Positions 44,193 through 51,987 of a DNA stretch of 64,000 bases are shown piece after piece. The position numbers and the translations under genes were made by a program. This DNA is from Microvenator marinus (lineage in GTDB: Bacteria; Myxococcota_A; Bradymonadia; Bradymonadales; Bradymonadaceae): positions 3,124,001 to 3,188,000 of the forward strand of contig NZ_CP042467.1 of the NCBI RefSeq assembly GCF_007993755.1. The letters are read 5' to 3'. The notes below the pieces were generated by a model, which did no database searches, was not told the origin of the DNA, and saw nothing but the letters and a program-made list of their open reading frames with translations. Positions within the stretch are counted from its first letter, which is position 1. The number at the start of each line of letters is the position of its first letter.

Positions 44193-45842
44193 TCACCTTC
44201 TCAAATCGCCTCGTATGGCCGCCCATAGCCATATAAAAAGCCCCAGCAAAACCAACACTCCTCCCACTACAGAAACTTCTTGCCACATCGGCCCGACGCG
44301 CTGCCCGAGGATGTAACTTCCACCCAGCACAAGCACAGCAGGCCCGATGATCGAAGCCAGCGGACGCGTTGAAGCATGTGATTCACGCACCTCAAGCGCC
44401 TTCGAACTGGGGAGCGTTATACGCTGCTCAACCAGCTCGGCCATCGCTAACGGTAGACGCTCGAGCACCTCCCACCACATGGGCAATGAGCGCGTTACCT
44501 GTTCCCGAATGTGCTCCACGCTGAACAATTTATGTCGAAGCTGACTCAAATACGGTTCGATTTCTTCGGAAAGATCCATATCCGGATACAACGCCATTGC
44601 CGTCCCTTCGATGGTGACCAGCGCCTTGCCGAGCAAGAGTAGTTCAGCCGGAAGATTCGCGCCGTATTGCCCCCCGATCGAAAATTCTTCGTAGACCAAC
44701 TGGGCAATGCTGTACTCTTTGAGCGACGCCCCACGCCACTTGCGATAGCGCTGTTCGATCGCGCGACGATACCCCGGCACGTCCGCGTCCGGTTCAAGCG
44801 TGGCCATGCGCAACAAGAAAAAAGACGTCAGTTGCACGTCTCCACGGCTCAGCGTCCACAACATCAACGCACATCCTCGCCGAAGCTGCTCATCAAGCCG
44901 GCCGAAGATTCCAAAATCGAGCATGACCAGTCTTCCCGTCGGCGTCACACGCACGTTGCCCGGATGCGGATCGCCGTGAAAAACACCGAATTCAAGCATC
45001 TGTGCCAGCACAACTTCGACCCCGGCACGCATCAACGCTCGGCCGTCGATGTTGTGTTCAGCGAGTGCTTCGACATCGTCAATTCCTAAACTCTCGATGA
45101 AATCCATGATGATCAAATCTTGCGACGCATGGTAAATCCCGGGAATCACAACATCCAAACGCTCCGCAAACGCCTCGGCCACCTCAGCCGTCACTGCCGC
45201 CTCGTTGCGAAAATCGAGTTCTAGCAGCGTGTACCGCTTCAACTCCTCGACGATCGCAAAAGGCCGAAAAGGTCGACTCTCCCGCACATGACGCTCGAGC
45301 TGCTCAGCGAGCCAGTCCAAAATTTCAAGATCCTCGCGCACCCCTGCTTCGATTCCAGGCCGCTTGACCTTAACCGCCACAACGGTGCCGTCCTCCAGCT
45401 CCGCACGGTAGACCATCGCAAGCGAGCCTGCTCCGATGGGCTCGGACTCAAAACTTGTGAACGCATCGGCCAGCGGTTTACCGACTTCGGACTCGATCAC
45501 CGCCCGCACCTCATCGAACGGAGCGGCCGGCACCTCACTTTGCAGGCTACGTATAGCCTCTGCAAGTTCCGCAGGGATGAGATCAGAACGTACAGACAGA
45601 ATCTGGCCGATCTTGACGAACGTTGGGCCAAGCCGAATGAACGACTGCTTGACCGCCTCGGGCCACGGGCGCGACGACGATGAGCGCCCCGTCCACCGCT
45701 GCCAGGTGCAATGTGCGCGACACCGAAGCGATGCACAACTTGACACCCGCATACGCGCCATCGTTGTATAAAGCCCCTCCTCTATCAGGATCGAGACCAC
45801 CTGCCTGGTACGTCGAGTGGTTCCTCGCGGTGGACGGAACAT
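44193..45842 (-). CDS. ABC1/UbiB-type atypical kinase with C-terminal membrane anchor
   Basis: 549 residues. The KxGQ-type motif reads FVKIGQILSVRSDLIP, followed by the Ala-rich loop GAGSLAMVYRAEL, VAVKVKRPG, MDFIES, HGDPHPGNV and VMLDFGIFG, the full UbiB/ADCK set. Two membrane helices close the chain (ASIIGPAVLVLGGSYILG, VVGGVLVLLGLFIWLWAAI). Homologues help quinone synthesis or lipid handling as ATPases. The N-terminal ~45 residues (Arg/Ser-rich) look atypical, so the true start may be later. It is not near the men genes; its presence in the metal island is unexplained. Confidence 0.88.
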   Translation of the reverse strand: MFRPPRGTTRRTRQVVSILIEEGLYTTMARMRVSSCASLRCRAHCTWQRWTGRSSSSRPWPEAVKQSFIRLGPTFVKIGQILSVRSDLIPAELAEAIRSLQSEVPAAPFDEVRAVIESEVGKPLADAFTSFESEPIGAGSLAMVYRAELEDGTVVAVKVKRPGIEAGVREDLEILDWLAEQLERHVRESRPFRPFAIVEELKRYTLLELDFRNEAAVTAEVAEAFAERLDVVIPGIYHASQDLIIMDFIESLGIDDVEALAEHNIDGRALMRAGVEVVLAQMLEFGVFHGDPHPGNVRVTPTGRLVMLDFGIFGRLDEQLRRGCALMLWTLSRGDVQLTSFFLLRMATLEPDADVPGYRRAIEQRYRKWRGASLKEYSIAQLVYEEFSIGGQYGANLPAELLLLGKALVTIEGTAMALYPDMDLSEEIEPYLSQLRHKLFSVEHIREQVTRSLPMWWEVLERLPLAMAELVEQRITLPSSKALEVRESHASTRPLASIIGPAVLVLGGSYILGQRVGPMWQEVSVVGGVLVLLGLFIWLWAAIRGDLRR

Positions 45843-45913
45843 GTTATGACACCTTCAGCACATAAAACTTTACGTATCTCCGAGGAACTCGTCGGACAGC
45901 CCTGAAATGAAAC

Positions 45914-46582
45914 CTAATGCTCTGCATGCCCCGTGAGATGATCCCGAGTCTGGGTGCGTAGCGCTTCAACAGATTCCGGCTTGTTTGTCGTAAACTTCAC
46001 GGACTGCCCTTCGCCTTCAGCCTCAACAGAAATTCCTTCGAGGTACAGCGGGCACGAGTCCATCCCTTCGTATCCTTGAGTGCGAGCGAATGCGAAATGG
46101 CACTGCATGTGCTCGACGGCTGCCTCCCTCGGGACGTCGTCGTGAAACGTAATGCGCACCCCGCCATCGATGTCCTCGACTGCCTTGACCTGCCCCATCA
46201 ACGGACATGAAGCTCGTGTCGCATCGGGAAACTTCGCGCAATGCTCTTCCTTGTAATTTAAGAGGCTCTGAGCGGCTTGACGGTGTTGGTCAGCGTGACG
46301 CTGGTGCTGTTGAGCTTCGATCAAGTGACGTTCGGTGGGATTGTAAACACCGGCAAGGTAGAGTTCGGTATTGGGGTCCCCAGAAACTCGGTTGCGAGCC
46401 GTAGGGTCATGCTGCTTCTGGTGTTTATCGGCCGCCTCCTGATGCGCCCTGGCGTGCTCCTGATGTTCCGCCACGCTCATGTCATCGGGGTTGGTTCCCG
46501 GAGCCGGCGAGGCACAAGCCCCGACACCAACCAAGGCCGTGAGCATGAGTGTGAGTATCCAATTCTTATTCATTTTCGACAT
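45914..46582 (-). CDS. Lipoprotein with duplicated CP-x-G domain (island family, member 1)
   Basis: 222 residues from the ATG at 46582 (GGAG 5 bases upstream). Lipobox ALVGVGAC (Cys near 23), then a His/Gln/Ala-rich helical region with many potential metal ligands (HQEHARAHQEAADKHQKQH, HQRHADQHRQ). The C-terminal ~110 residues are two copies of one unit: SCPLMGQVKAVEDIDGGVRI... and SCPLYLEGISVEAEGEGQSV..., each about 43 residues with a leading Cys-Pro, a strand pair, FT or FH, then a helix. The same unit is in the lipoprotein at 47273-47950. No named family is known to me. Periplasmic metal binding is inferred from context. Confidence 0.7.
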   Translation of the reverse strand: MSKMNKNWILTLMLTALVGVGACASPAPGTNPDDMSVAEHQEHARAHQEAADKHQKQHDPTARNRVSGDPNTELYLAGVYNPTERHLIEAQQHQRHADQHRQAAQSLLNYKEEHCAKFPDATRASCPLMGQVKAVEDIDGGVRITFHDDVPREAAVEHMQCHFAFARTQGYEGMDSCPLYLEGISVEAEGEGQSVKFTTNKPESVEALRTQTRDHLTGHAEH

Positions 46583-46692
46583 AAAAACTCCATATATAGC
46601 GAAAGAAAGTGAAAAACGTGCGCCGCCGTCGTAAGGCAGCAATTACGCCAAAGGTCTCAGGGCGAGTAGGCCGAGCCATAACCGTGTGCAAA

Positions 46693-47046
46693 TCAGTGGT
46701 GGTGACCGTCGTGATCGTGCTCGGCCTTTCCTTCACCTTTCTGCGTGAGCATCATGCCGCAAAGCTCACACTTGCCATCGCCCTTGTCCATGCGTGCATA
46801 GTGAACGTCGCCCATGTCGCAATACCATGCGCCGTCCGGAATTTGGGATTTCTCGACCTTCGGATCAAATTTGGTGCCGTCTTTTTTGACTTCGACCGTG
46901 TCTTTAGCTGCGACCGCTTTGACTTCGGCCTTGTCTTTGGATGCGGCCTCTTGGGCTGGCTTTTCGGCGGAATTTTTCGCGCAACCAACCGTGGCGAAAC
47001 CGGCCAGCAGGCCAAAGGAGATGACGAAAATGAGGGTTCGTTTCAT
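46693..47046 (-). CDS. Lipoprotein with heavy-metal-binding domain
   Basis: 117 residues. Lipobox FATVGC (Cys at 22), Lys/Ala/Glu linker, then WYCDMGDVHYARMDKGDGKCELCGMML at about 73-99, which follows the YxCPMHP...CPxCGMxL plan of the heavy-metal-binding domain found in CusB and related proteins. A His-rich tail (EHDHDGHHH) ends the protein. It should bind Cu, Zn or similar in the periplasm. It lies between the two duplicated-domain lipoproteins, with an inverted-repeat region upstream. Confidence 0.85.
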   Translation of the reverse strand: MKRTLIFVISFGLLAGFATVGCAKNSAEKPAQEAASKDKAEVKAVAAKDTVEVKKDGTKFDPKVEKSQIPDGAWYCDMGDVHYARMDKGDGKCELCGMMLTQKGEGKAEHDHDGHHH

Positions 47047-47172
47047 GAAAACTACTCCGGGGATTAGTAAAAATCTATTGACTTAGCGTGCAGGCTATTC
47101 ACGATTCCTCATAAATAGCTCACACGCGAAGACTCAATCTGCACCAACCGTGCCAACCCGAAATAGCGCCTG

Positions 47173-47243
47173 ATTACTCACCGAACCGCTATAAAAAGGC
47201 GGACCTGTAGAGTTTTCTACAGTGAGTGTTGAATAGTACTCAC
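47173..47243. promoter_or_regulatory. Nested inverted repeats upstream of metal-binding lipoprotein
   Basis: CTGTAGA (47205-47211) and TCTACAG (47216-47222) form a 7-base-pair dyad around GTTT. Overlapping it, GTGAGT (47222-47227) and ACTCAC (47238-47243) form a second dyad, and another ACTCAC lies at 47176-47181. The region is the 226-base gap in front of the lipoprotein start at 47046. TGTAGA also occurs in the tandem repeat before merR and in the repeat before the YHS gene. Confidence 0.45.
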
Positions 47244-47272
47244 ATGCAGCCCAATTATAATAAAGAACGCGA

Positions 47273-47950
47273 CTACTCGTGCGAATGCCCCTTCGACTCG
47301 CCGCCCATCATTTGCATCATCGGACACTGCCCCTGCTCGCCCATCATCTGAGAGTGCTTTTCCATCATTTCATAGAGTTTATCGACCTGCACAGCATCCT
47401 TCGGGGTGAACATCATGCGCATACCACCGTTAATCGACACGGTCGAAACCGCGACACCCGACATCATCTGCTTCATTTCCTGATGCTTTTGTCGCTGCTC
47501 ATCAGTCATCTCCCCATGCATTTTACCGTGCATTTCACCATGCTTCATTTGGTCATGCTGACCATGCTGGCCCTGCATCATGCCGCCCTCGCTATGCATT
47601 TTCGCGTGCATCTGAGCCATTTTTTCGACACGCCGCCGAAGCTCGTCGACGTCACCGGTGGTTGTAAAATCCATCCCCACGCCGTCGTCGAGTTTCACGA
47701 CCTTTCGAGTGGTGCCTTCGACTTGCATCGGACACATCTGCGCCATCATCTGCTGATGGTCGTTGGCCTGATCAGCTCCCGCTTTCTGACCCTCAGGGTG
47801 GTGTGCAGCATGATCATCCGTCATCGAATGTTGTGTCTGTTCAACTTGTGCAGCAGGTACATTGGTTTGAGCATTATCGGCCGTGCTGCACGCGCTCGTG
47901 CCAATAAGAAAAGTCATCGAAATCAGTGTCATTAGTGTGCGAATTTTCAT
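47273..47950 (-). CDS. Met/His-rich lipoprotein with duplicated CP-x-G domain (island family, member 2)
   Basis: 225 residues from the ATG at 47950 (GAGGA 5 bases upstream; an ATG 12 bases earlier is weaker). Lipobox LIGTSAC (Cys near 21). The first unit begins MCPMQVEGTTRKVVKLDDGV and the second SGVAVSTVSINGGMRMMFTP; each is followed by a helix (DVDELRRRVEKMAQMH; VQVDKLYEMMEKHSQMM). Between them lies a Met/His/Gln-rich insert (MMQGQHGQHDQMKHGEMHGK) with many soft-metal ligands, and the C-terminus has CPMMQMMGG. A periplasmic copper or silver buffer is inferred. Related to the protein at 45914-46582. Confidence 0.75.
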   Translation of the reverse strand: MKIRTLMTLISMTFLIGTSACSTADNAQTNVPAAQVEQTQHSMTDDHAAHHPEGQKAGADQANDHQQMMAQMCPMQVEGTTRKVVKLDDGVGMDFTTTGDVDELRRRVEKMAQMHAKMHSEGGMMQGQHGQHDQMKHGEMHGKMHGEMTDEQRQKHQEMKQMMSGVAVSTVSINGGMRMMFTPKDAVQVDKLYEMMEKHSQMMGEQGQCPMMQMMGGESKGHSHE

Positions 47951-48025
47951 TATAGTCCTCATCGTGTTGCTAGATTAAACGAATACCTGGCAATGCCAGG
48001 GAAAATAGAAAAAGTGCTTAGAAAA

Positions 48026-49072
48026 TCAGTGCTTCAAGAAGCTTTGCTGTACGCCAAGCGCCTTGTCGGTGCGAGCGATCGATTCGGCACCGTCTGTAAC
48101 TGTGCCAGCTAGAGCGCGAATCGCATCGATGGTCTCGGGGATAACAATCGCCTGATTGTCGACCTGATAAGTGTAGTACGCCTGGTCGCCGTTGACGGTC
48201 AAAATGTCCTCCCAGAGCGCCACCTCCCACATATCACCGCGTGGCCGGCCAAGGTCTTTCATCAACTCGATGGTGCTGTTGAGAGCTACGACGCCCTCGT
48301 CGGCGCGGATGGTCGCGATCCGCGGTGTCTTTCGAAACACCTCAAGCACTTCTTCACGCGTGGCCTCGCGCGCCAGATCAACGATCCAGAAGTGTTGGTG
48401 CGACTGGGTATGCGACGCTTTGGCGGCGATTGTAACCACGTCTAAACCGGGAACTACTGTTTGGGCGTCGGGCCCCTGGTGACTCGGAATTTGCCTCTCC
48501 GGCACCACCGTATTCATAATGCCGCTGTGATCACTCTCCCAAGGATCGGTCGCCCGCCGAATAAGTACGCCCCGCGCGCGACGTAAAAGGCCGGCGTCAT
48601 CGAGCGCCACCAGGGTGCGCACGGTACTGGTAGTGTTGCATGAAACAACACGTGTTGCATCGAGGCCCAACGTCGACTCATAGTTGGCCTGTGCGACAAA
48701 CGAGTGGCCAGTAGCTTCGTGACTCTCACCGCCCTGGACAATCGCCTTGACGCCTCGGTCGCGATAAGTCTGGAGGTTCTTGGCACCAATGCCCTTGGGC
48801 GTGCAGTCGACGATGACGTCAACTTGGTCGAGCAGGTCGTCCAGCAGGCCGGCGACCGGGATGCCTGCCTCCTCCATCGCCTCACGTTTGTCGGCAACCG
48901 AAGCAAAGACGTGTATGTCACGCTGGATCGCCATGCCAACCCGAAAATCCGAGATGACATCACTAACCCCGACGAGCTCCATATCTGGTTGCAAGCGCAC
49001 GGCATCGGCAACACGCTTCCCGATGACGCCATAGCCATTGATACCCACAAGAATCTTGTTGTCGTTGCTCAT
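48026..49072 (-). CDS. Type II (archaeal-type) glyceraldehyde-3-phosphate dehydrogenase
   Basis: 348 residues. The N-terminal NINGYGVIGKRVADAVRLQPDM-like motif, DCTPKGIGAKNLQTY, the active-site Cys near 145 in VSCNTTSTVRTL, and HQHFWIVDLAREATREEV are diagnostic of the archaeal phosphorylating GAPDH rather than the bacterial type I enzyme. It interconverts glyceraldehyde-3-phosphate and 1,3-bisphosphoglycerate, with NAD(P). It heads the nine-gene - strand run of the metal island. Lateral transfer from archaea is inferred. A GAPDH partners ArsJ in arsenate export, but no arsJ is nearby. Confidence 0.92.
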   Translation of the reverse strand: MSNDNKILVGINGYGVIGKRVADAVRLQPDMELVGVSDVISDFRVGMAIQRDIHVFASVADKREAMEEAGIPVAGLLDDLLDQVDVIVDCTPKGIGAKNLQTYRDRGVKAIVQGGESHEATGHSFVAQANYESTLGLDATRVVSCNTTSTVRTLVALDDAGLLRRARGVLIRRATDPWESDHSGIMNTVVPERQIPSHQGPDAQTVVPGLDVVTIAAKASHTQSHQHFWIVDLAREATREEVLEVFRKTPRIATIRADEGVVALNSTIELMKDLGRPRGDMWEVALWEDILTVNGDQAYYTYQVDNQAIVIPETIDAIRALAGTVTDGAESIARTDKALGVQQSFLKH

Positions 49073-49326
49073 TTTGCCTCACTAAAGTGTACAGGTTTTG
49101 TAATTAAAGAGACGAAAACTCCAATCGTTCGATAATATAAGGCAAAACCCGTGCCGAGCAGTGAAACTTGGCGAACTTATCTTCGCCTGACTCGAGGGCG
49201 TGCCATACATTGCAACACAGCCCACTTCTCGACCCCACAGAATGGAACGCCTGCACTTCGAATTCTTCGAATTTAACGGACTAAAAGACGAGCGTGGAAA
49301 CCAACGCGTCTTCAAAGACCTCCTCA
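49073..49326. other. Intergenic region with possible DUF4276 debris
   Basis: 254 bases between the GAPDH gene and the DUF4276 remnant. On the - strand a frame reads FEVQAFHSVGSRSG and then LPYIIERLEFSSL before a stop near 49100, with no start codon or clear family; it could be the displaced 3' end of the DUF4276 gene. The GAPDH promoter must also be here. Nothing else stands out. Confidence 0.3.
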
Positions 49327-49728
49327 CTAATCCGTAAAGCGGGGGGAGATTTGCGCTTGCAACAACCAAACGGATCGCGCACAATTTGGACATGTGAACA
49401 CAATTCGCAGGGCGACTTCACGGCTAAAAAGACATGCGGATTTATCCGCGCTTGTGCCTTTTGAATAGGACTCTTTTTTACCCGGGAAGCTTTCAGGGAG
49501 CCCGTAAAAGTCAAAAAACGTCGTACAATAAGCATTCGCGTCACTACGAAGCGTTGAACGAAGGTCCGCTACGAGCCGCTCGATCTTGAAATTGCCACCT
49601 TTATGACCGGGTTTCCCAATCAAACAAGGCCGTAGATCGATCCCCTGTGCAAAAAACTGCATCCATAAGACATCTTTGACAAAAAGCTCTTCGGTCTGGC
49701 CCTCGCAGATCACATAAACGCGTGTCAT
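49327..49728 (-). pseudogene. DUF4276 (TOPRIM-like) remnant
   Basis: The first ~75 residues are a good DUF4276 start: MTRVYVICEGQTEELFVKDV, GHKGGNFKIERLVADLRS and TTFFDFYGLPESFPGK. After about residue 92 (GTSADK) the sequence loses family character and stops at 133 residues, where full members have about 200-230. The ATG overlaps the stop of an AAA ATPase fragment by ATGA, the normal arrangement of DUF4276 with an AAA partner. DUF4276/AAA pairs resemble OLD-type or Septu-type defence modules. This copy is truncated and probably dead. Confidence 0.7.
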
Positions 49729-49885
49729 GACTCTGGCCTCCCGCCCAAAATATTTTTCTCCCAGAGCTCACCGACAGAATAATCTTCCAGCCACGATTCA
49801 AAGTCTTCTGCATGATGACGACGAAAAACAGAAGCGCCTTTCTCACGTTCCACGACAATCAAATCGTCAATCGAAAACTCATTGT
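49725..49885 (-). pseudogene. C-terminal fragment of AAA ATPase, partner of DUF4276
   Basis: The - strand encodes EERIYNEFSIDDLIVVEREK, then ASVFRRHHAEDFESWLEDYS and GELWEKNILGGRPES before the stop at 49725. The ending LEDYSxGELWExNxLGGRP is typical of AAA_21 ATPases that precede DUF4276 genes. Nothing of the Walker motifs is left; the fragment joins the nucleotidyltransferase fragment on the other strand at about 49875-49885. Confidence 0.7.
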
Positions 49886-50138
49886 AGATGCGCTCTTCCT
49901 TGAAGTAGTGCCGAACCTCACCCTTCCGGTTGCTCAGATCGGGGACTTGATCGTGCTCAAGATTCTAGCGTCCTCCACGGAAAGGCCGCAGGATCAAATC
50001 GACCTAGAAAGCCTGCTCAAAGTGGCTAAGGACGCCGATCTGGACAGGGCTCGATGGACAGCTGAGTTGATCATGCAACGCGGAACCAACCGTGAACGTG
50101 ACCTCGTGGCGCTTCTCAGACAGGCGACGGGTTACTGA
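49872..50138 (+). pseudogene. C-terminal fragment of a nucleotidyltransferase, copy A
   Basis: Encodes IVDALFLEVVPNLTLPVAQI, then GDLIVLKILASSTERPQDQI and an ending with ARWTAELIMQRGTNRERDLV. It is homologous to the C-terminal half of the gene at 59464-60141 and to nucleotidyltransferases of the AbiEii/DUF1814-like kind. The N-terminal half with the nucleotide-binding GSxxxRxDxD region is absent. Lost by recombination with the AAA fragment beside it. Confidence 0.7.
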
Positions 50139-50143
50139 GCGCC

Positions 50144-50304
50144 CTATTGGCCGCAGTCGACCATGACTTGAGGCTCATGATCTCGAGTCCACGAGACTCT
50201 GATTCGCCAGGGTCGGCAACAGACCTCACAATCCTGAACCATCTCGCCTCGCTCGTCGGATGCGATTTCCAGCCATTTGGGCAGTGAACTTGAACTTCGT
50301 GCAC
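50144..50304 (-). pseudogene. CPXCG zinc-ribbon protein gene, frameshifted copy
   Basis: Nucleotide homologue of the intact CPXCG gene at 59186-59362. The start is GTG (VHEVQVHCP), then a deletion removes the second Cys of the first knuckle and shifts the frame; in the other frame EIASDERGEMVQDCEVCCRP can still be read, ending at TAG 50144-50146. So the gene is broken. It sits, as in the other copy, divergent to nucleotidyltransferase sequence. Confidence 0.75.
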
Positions 50305-50335
50305 GTTGATCCTCGGCCGTTTGCCGGAACAAATA

Positions 50336-50583
50336 GATGAGCTCTTTTTCACCTGATTGCTAACCAGAAAGCCCGTGCCCGAAGGGTTTCGTGTCATCTC
50401 ATGGCCGCGAAAATGACTGATTTTGATTGGTTCGCTGAGAGAGCTGGCGGCAGACCGATGTGCTCTTGCTGGTGCGCTCTTCCTTGAAGTAGTGCCGAAC
50501 CTCACCCTTCCGGTTGCTCAGATCGGGGACTTGATCGTACAGCTGAGTTGATCATGCAACACGAAACCAACCGTGAACGTGCC
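50336..50583 (+). pseudogene. Degenerate second copy of the small-protein/nucleotidyltransferase module
   Basis: At 50336-50415 the + strand reads DELFFT-stop-LLTRKPVPEGFRVISWPRK-stop, matching IHQLFRNWLLARKPIPDGFR of the gene at 59464. At 50474-50538 about 62 bases are identical to 49892-49953 (the LFLEVVPNL to GDLIV part), then an internal deletion leads directly to sequence like 50058-50103 (AELIMQ..NRER). This is a partial duplication of copy A after further deletion. Confidence 0.7.
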
Positions 50584-50875
50584 TCATAACCTGCCGGAGA
50601 AAAGCAATAATGCGGCACGAATCATGCCAGACAATTCATTGAACGCATTTTCGTGGCGTCACGAAAATCAACCTGTTCTCTTTTGGGCCCATTGACTCGC
50701 CCTCAAAGTCTGCGAAAACCACCGAGCAATTGTTGAAGACGGTCGAATGTTTGCGCCAAGAGATTGTCGAACTTCAACGTGCTCTGCAGGGGCCCCGTTC
50801 TGGTTGGCTTGAATGGAAGGATCTTGCGCTTTGGCTTGAGGAGCTGTCTCCTGAAGAGCGAAGACAAAATACACC
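50584..50875. other. Intergenic region with hairpin and short open frame
   Basis: 292 bases. A perfect 9-base-pair hairpin ATTTTCGTG-GCGT-CACGAAAAT is at 50647-50668 with no T-tract. From about 50700 a + strand frame encodes TTEQLLKTVECLRQEIVELQ and later WKDLALWLEELSPEERRQ; it looks protein-like, but has no good start and runs into the 3' end of the convergent lipoprotein gene, so it is more likely another gene fragment. Confidence 0.35.
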
Positions 50876-51973
50876 TCAGGGTCGGGAGCCCATGAAGCCA
50901 CCTTCCTTCTTCGCAGCCGCTTCAAAGACGGAGCGGAACTCTTCCTTCGGCGTCACCCAAACACCCAGGGATCGAAGCTCGTTTGGAGAGAGGCCATCCG
51001 TGGTCTCAAGGAAGTAGATTCTCATCGCCGCCTGGCCGCGCTTTGAAGACCATTCGTTGAAGTAATAGGTTCCAAATTTGGCGAACGTATCTGTGCCCCA
51101 CATCTTCCAAACATCTTCTGGCGACGCCGCTTCCTGAAGTTTTTCGCCCAATTCACGCTGTAGAAAAGGGTCCTTCTTTAGACTCTGGAGTAGAGACTCC
51201 GTCGTGATTAGAGCATCAAACTGAGCGCGATTACCGGTACGAATATCGACCGTCCAGCCATCCTGACCGTGGCTTGGCCCCGTGCCACCCGCCGCCTGCT
51301 TCGTCCAGACTCTGGAGAAGGAAACAATCGGTCCGACCACCGACTGAGGGTGCAGTGAAAACTCCAGCCAGTGCGAAACTGTGTACTTTGAGTACTCCTC
51401 ACATGAAGTCGAGTAGCCAAACCAAATGTCGCATTGGTGAGCAGGGGACCAAATTGTGCGGCCGTTTCCGGCAACCATGAACGGTGAGATATCGACGTCA
51501 CCAAACGGGTTGCTCCATCGTGTGTGAGTCGCAGTGTGGGCGATTTCGAAGGTGCGCACACAATCTGTCGTCTGGAAACCACTTTCCCGAATATCATAGG
51601 AACCGCTAGATTGATGTGCGTCGATGAGAACCGCAAAGCATGCATCGCTGGGTCCAGGAACAACCTCCAGCGACATTTCCACGACCCCTGCTTCTGACTT
51701 CTTCAAAGCGTTGTAGAAGGTCTTTTCTCTGGCGTTCGCGTCCGTCGGCAGGGCGAGCTGCGGTGTAGAACTGGGGGCGGGGGTAACTTCTGGTTCTGGG
51801 AGATCTTTCGACAGAACTACAGGGTCAGGAATAGCCTCATGAGGGGTTTCCCGAGGCGATTCCACCGCGGATGTGCTGCCTTCAACTGTAACCTTGGAGT
51901 CGACCTGTTTGGGCGAATGGCATCCTTGAGAAACGAGCCCCAACACAATAACGAGGCGAGAGAATTGAAACAT
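50876..51973 (-). CDS. Hypothetical lipoprotein
   Basis: 365 residues. Lipobox LGLVSQGC (Cys at 18), a Pro/Ser/Thr/Glu-rich linker to ~80, then a globular domain with Cys pairs (GPSDACFAVLIDAH, FQTTDCVRTFEIAH, AHQCDIWFGYSTSCEEY) and many aromatic residues. A helical C-terminus follows (LLQSLKKDPFLQRELGEKLQEA). No family recognised. The gene looks intact amid fragments, with coding density and length typical of this genome's surface proteins. Confidence 0.65.
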   Translation of the reverse strand: MFQFSRLVIVLGLVSQGCHSPKQVDSKVTVEGSTSAVESPRETPHEAIPDPVVLSKDLPEPEVTPAPSSTPQLALPTDANAREKTFYNALKKSEAGVVEMSLEVVPGPSDACFAVLIDAHQSSGSYDIRESGFQTTDCVRTFEIAHTATHTRWSNPFGDVDISPFMVAGNGRTIWSPAHQCDIWFGYSTSCEEYSKYTVSHWLEFSLHPQSVVGPIVSFSRVWTKQAAGGTGPSHGQDGWTVDIRTGNRAQFDALITTESLLQSLKKDPFLQRELGEKLQEAASPEDVWKMWGTDTFAKFGTYYFNEWSSKRGQAAMRIYFLETTDGLSPNELRSLGVWVTPKEEFRSVFEAAAKKEGGFMGSRP

Positions 51974-51987
51974 TACGAACCCAACGG

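Noticed and set aside
47279-47935. + strand His/Leu-rich open frame that looks like a metal-binding protein
   Set aside because: It is the complement of the Met/His-rich lipoprotein (Met codons read back as His), which has a lipobox and ribosome site.
48026-49072. ArsJ-type arsenate resistance role for the GAPDH
   Set aside because: ArsJ partners are type I GAPDH and no arsJ or other ars gene is in the window.
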